Shown here: piece by piece, positions 62,084 to 64,000 of the stretch
Layout of the letters: every line of letters starts with the position of its first letter
Position numbering within the stretch: position 1 is the first letter of the stretch
Assembly: GCF_002940685.1 (NCBI RefSeq)
Contig: NZ_PNFP01000011.1
Span: forward strand, 1 to 64,000
DNA: 64,000 nucleotides
DNA from: Ensifer adhaerens
Lineage (GTDB): Bacteria > Pseudomonadota > Alphaproteobacteria > Rhizobiales > Rhizobiaceae
Reading direction: 5' to 3'
Position numbers and translations under genes: made by a program
The notes under the pieces: model-generated
What the model saw: only the letters and a program-made list of their open reading frames with translations
Databases searched by the model: none
Told to the model about the DNA's origin: nothing

Positions 62084-62506
62084 CTAATGCGTAAACACGA
62101 AAAAGCGATTGCCGATATAGCTGATGATGATTTGCAGGCAGGTTGCGAAGACAAAGCTCACTCGAAAGTCGAATTTTAGCCAATCGGTGCAGACAAGAAG
62201 CAACGCGGCATGGAAGCAGGCGATCGTTGCGTATAGGCAAGCAAAAGACTTTGCTTGCACCCATATCTGTTCACTCCGCGATCGAAAGACAAAGTAGCGG
62301 TTCCCCAGAAACGAGGCCGTGATGCCGAAAAACGCGGCGATGAAGTTTGCCAGGCCGGCCGACGGTATATGCAGAACCTCGATCCCGAATGTCAGGATGG
62401 CGAAATGTATCCCAGTGGCTAGAACCCCATTTCCTACGAAGCGCGCGACTTCGAGGGTTCGGCTATCCGGCCAAGGCAACTTCCTTCTCAACAGGTACGA
62501 TTTCAT
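62084..62506 (-). CDS. GtrA-family membrane protein, second copy
   Basis: A 140-residue four-helix protein with RFVGNGVLATGIHFAILTFG and the paired GNRYFVFRS and GNRFFVFTH motifs. It is the likely flippase for the polyprenyl-P-sugar made by the overlapping upstream GT2 gene. Its sequence is less GC-rich than most of the window. This is a separate copy from the one at 32312. Confidence 0.86.
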   Translation of the reverse strand: MKSYLLRRKLPWPDSRTLEVARFVGNGVLATGIHFAILTFGIEVLHIPSAGLANFIAAFFGITASFLGNRYFVFRSRSEQIWVQAKSFACLYATIACFHAALLLVCTDWLKFDFRVSFVFATCLQIIISYIGNRFFVFTH

Positions 62507-63425
62507 CGATCAACTCGAGGTAGTTGCTGGCAAGGAGATTGTTGCCCCGAACGATGCCGGTCAGCATCAATGTCATGAGTGTCAGCACGCCGGTTTGCGA
62601 CAAGACGAGCGCAAGTATGCCCATCACGGTCGATGACCATCCTGGTGTGGCGTGGCCGAAGAGCTTTAGGAGAAGAGAGATGAGAATGCCGGCAAGCGAA
62701 AATGCGGCGATGGCAGTACATGCAATGCCCACTCGCACGAGCACGTATTCCGCGAACACCATGAACGCCTGAAAGCCGTGGAGTACGAGACCAGAGAAGT
62801 TCATTTTACTTTTTCCCGCGTATCGAGGACCGCGGCTGATCGGCTGACGCGTCACCCTAAGCTTGGAGGTCAAGACACAGGCGGCGACGTGTATTCCGAG
62901 TTCATGCATGCCCGCAAGTCGCTTCACGGCCGACGGTTTGAGGGCCATAAAGTTGCCGAAGCTGATGCTGCGTCCGGTCATCAGCTTGAACAAGAATCTG
63001 TAAATGACGTAAAACAGCTTGAACTCGACCGTCTCGACACGGCTCCTTCGTTGCGCAACCACGACATCGACGTCGTCGGCCGCTAGCGGAGCAAGTAGAT
63101 CGGGAATAGTCGACGGAAGGTCCTCACCATCCGAGTCCATGACAACACAAGTGGCCATTGGCAAATGTTGTGCAACATATCCAATGCCGACCATTATCGC
63201 CTTCTGGTGGCCAACATTGCGTTTGAGCCTGACGACGACACCCTTAAGGCCCGCAGCCGCGATGGCGGAGGGCTCCACCGGCTCCCGCACGGATCCGTCG
63301 TCGACGGCGACGACAAAAACGTCGCGTCCCAATGCCAGCTTCAGCTCCTTGAACAGACGGGAAGACGCTATCCTGTCTTCGTAGACCGGTGTGACCACGA
63401 CGTGGGCAACCACATTGCCAGTCAT
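62463..63425 (-). CDS. GT2 polyprenyl-phosphate glycosyltransferase, second copy
   Basis: A 320-residue protein with a GT2 domain ([39 protein letters not shown] as the DxD-like site) and two C-terminal membrane helices. It is GtrB/DPM1-like. It overlaps the GtrA gene by 44 bp and starts within 4 bp of the end of the SDR gene upstream, so the three form one unit. Donor unknown, possibly the product of that SDR. Confidence 0.87.
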   Translation of the reverse strand: MTGNVVAHVVVTPVYEDRIASSRLFKELKLALGRDVFVVAVDDGSVREPVEPSAIAAAGLKGVVVRLKRNVGHQKAIMVGIGYVAQHLPMATCVVMDSDGEDLPSTIPDLLAPLAADDVDVVVAQRRSRVETVEFKLFYVIYRFLFKLMTGRSISFGNFMALKPSAVKRLAGMHELGIHVAACVLTSKLRVTRQPISRGPRYAGKSKMNFSGLVLHGFQAFMVFAEYVLVRVGIACTAIAAFSLAGILISLLLKLFGHATPGWSSTVMGILALVLSQTGVLTLMTLMLTGIVRGNNLLASNYLELIDEIVPVEKEVALAG

Positions 63426-64000
63426 GACAAGACCTCCTTGAAATAGGCGACCGTTGGCTTAAGGCCATCTTCAAGTGTCACCTTAGGCTCCCAGCCGAGC
63501 GTCTTTGTTGCAAGACTAATGTCTGGTCTGCGCTGCTTCGGGTCATCCTGAGGAAGTGGTAGAAAAACCAGTTTCGACGGGCCGCCGACTATTCTCAGGA
63601 CGAGGTCGGCGAGCTCGATCATGCTGAACTCTCCGGGATTGCCGATGTTGACCGGGCCAGTGACTTCAGCAGGACTTTCCATCAACCGCACCATCCCGTC
63701 GATGAGGTCGTCGACATAACAGAAGCTGCGGGTTTGAGAGCCGTCACCGTAGATCGTTATGGGTTCACCCTTCAGTGCCTGGACAATGAAATTGCTGACG
63801 ACTCTACCGTCATTGGGATGCATGCGCGGACCATAGGTGTTGAATATACGCATGACCTTGATTTCAAGGTTCACTTGCCGGTGGTAGTCGAAGAACAAGG
63901 TTTCTGCACAACGCTTGCCCTCATCGTAACAACTGCGTGGTCCAATCGGGTTGACGTGTCCCCAGTAATTCTCGACCTGAGGATGGACATCGGGGTCGCC
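63422..64000 (-). CDS. UDP-glucuronate decarboxylase-like SDR, 5' end beyond window
   Basis: Only the C-terminal 190 or so residues are present. The reading is open to the window edge and includes the active site [39 protein letters not shown] and the end [19 protein letters not shown]. These match UXS/UDP-glucuronate decarboxylases, which make UDP-xylose. The stop overlaps the GT2 start (ATGA). Confidence 0.85.
   Translation of the reverse strand, partial: GDPDVHPQVENYWGHVNPIGPRSCYDEGKRCAETLFFDYHRQVNLEIKVMRIFNTYGPRMHPNDGRVVSNFIVQALKGEPITIYGDGSQTRSFCYVDDLIDGMVRLMESPAEVTGPVNIGNPGEFSMIELADLVLRIVGGPSKLVFLPLPQDDPKQRRPDISLATKTLGWEPKVTLEDGLKPTVAYFKEVLS

Overview
The window is GC-rich, alphaproteobacterial in style, and most like the Rhizobiales (Rhizobium, Ensifer or Agrobacterium relatives). 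Pointers to this are a PrsD/PrsE-type type I exporter beside an RTX protein, an ExoF-like outer-membrane exporter component, a NodPQ-like sulfate-activation operon, and a rhizobial-looking intergenic palindrome present twice. The genus call is inference.

Layout. 1-115: 3' end of an initiator tRNA and its terminator. 529-3649: MFS pump with a divergent HxlR regulator, then a membrane diguanylate cyclase. 3722-11545 (minus strand): iron-siderophore locus in the order fecI, fecR, STN-domain TonB receptor, fhuD, fhuB, fhuC. 11924-13126: TetA-like MFS pump. 13134-57647: a large surface-polysaccharide region. 58000-61613: tautomerase/LysR pair, an SDR and a GNAT protein. 61765-64000: IS5-family remnant, a second GtrA/GT2 pair, and the 3' part of a UDP-glucuronate decarboxylase-like gene running off the end.

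The polysaccharide region holds every part of a Wzx/Wzy-dependent pathway: short PglC-type initiating transferase (26415), Wzx-like flippase (21281), Wzy-like polymerase (27009), Wzc/ExoP-like copolymerase (17216), ExoF-like exporter (22932), several GT4 glycosyltransferases, and a pectate-lyase-like enzyme. Four decoration modules surround it. (a) Sulfation: a sulfotransferase plus cysD, cysNC and cysQ. (b) A bacillosamine-like amino-sugar set: FlaA1/PglF-type dehydratase, DegT aminotransferase, PIG-L deacetylase, and a formyltransferase followed by ATP-grasp and HAD genes. (c) A seven-gene minus-strand operon (39279-32312) encoding RfbF, RfbG, an RfbH/ColD-like dehydratase without Fe-S cysteines, a C-methyltransferase, an SDR without its catalytic lysine, and a GtrB/GtrA pair; a GT-C transferase is divergent from it. 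(d) An RTX protein next to its likely type I exporter.

The most interesting proposal is that module (c) makes a CDP-derived, possibly C-methylated deoxysugar, loads it on undecaprenyl phosphate, flips it with GtrA and attaches it in the periplasm. Classical CDP-3,6-dideoxyhexoses are used directly in the cytoplasm. This is inferred from gene order and motifs and is not demonstrated. AT-rich gaps between divergent genes are possible sites for a Ros/MucR-type regulator. Remnants of IS630 and IS5 elements show past insertion.
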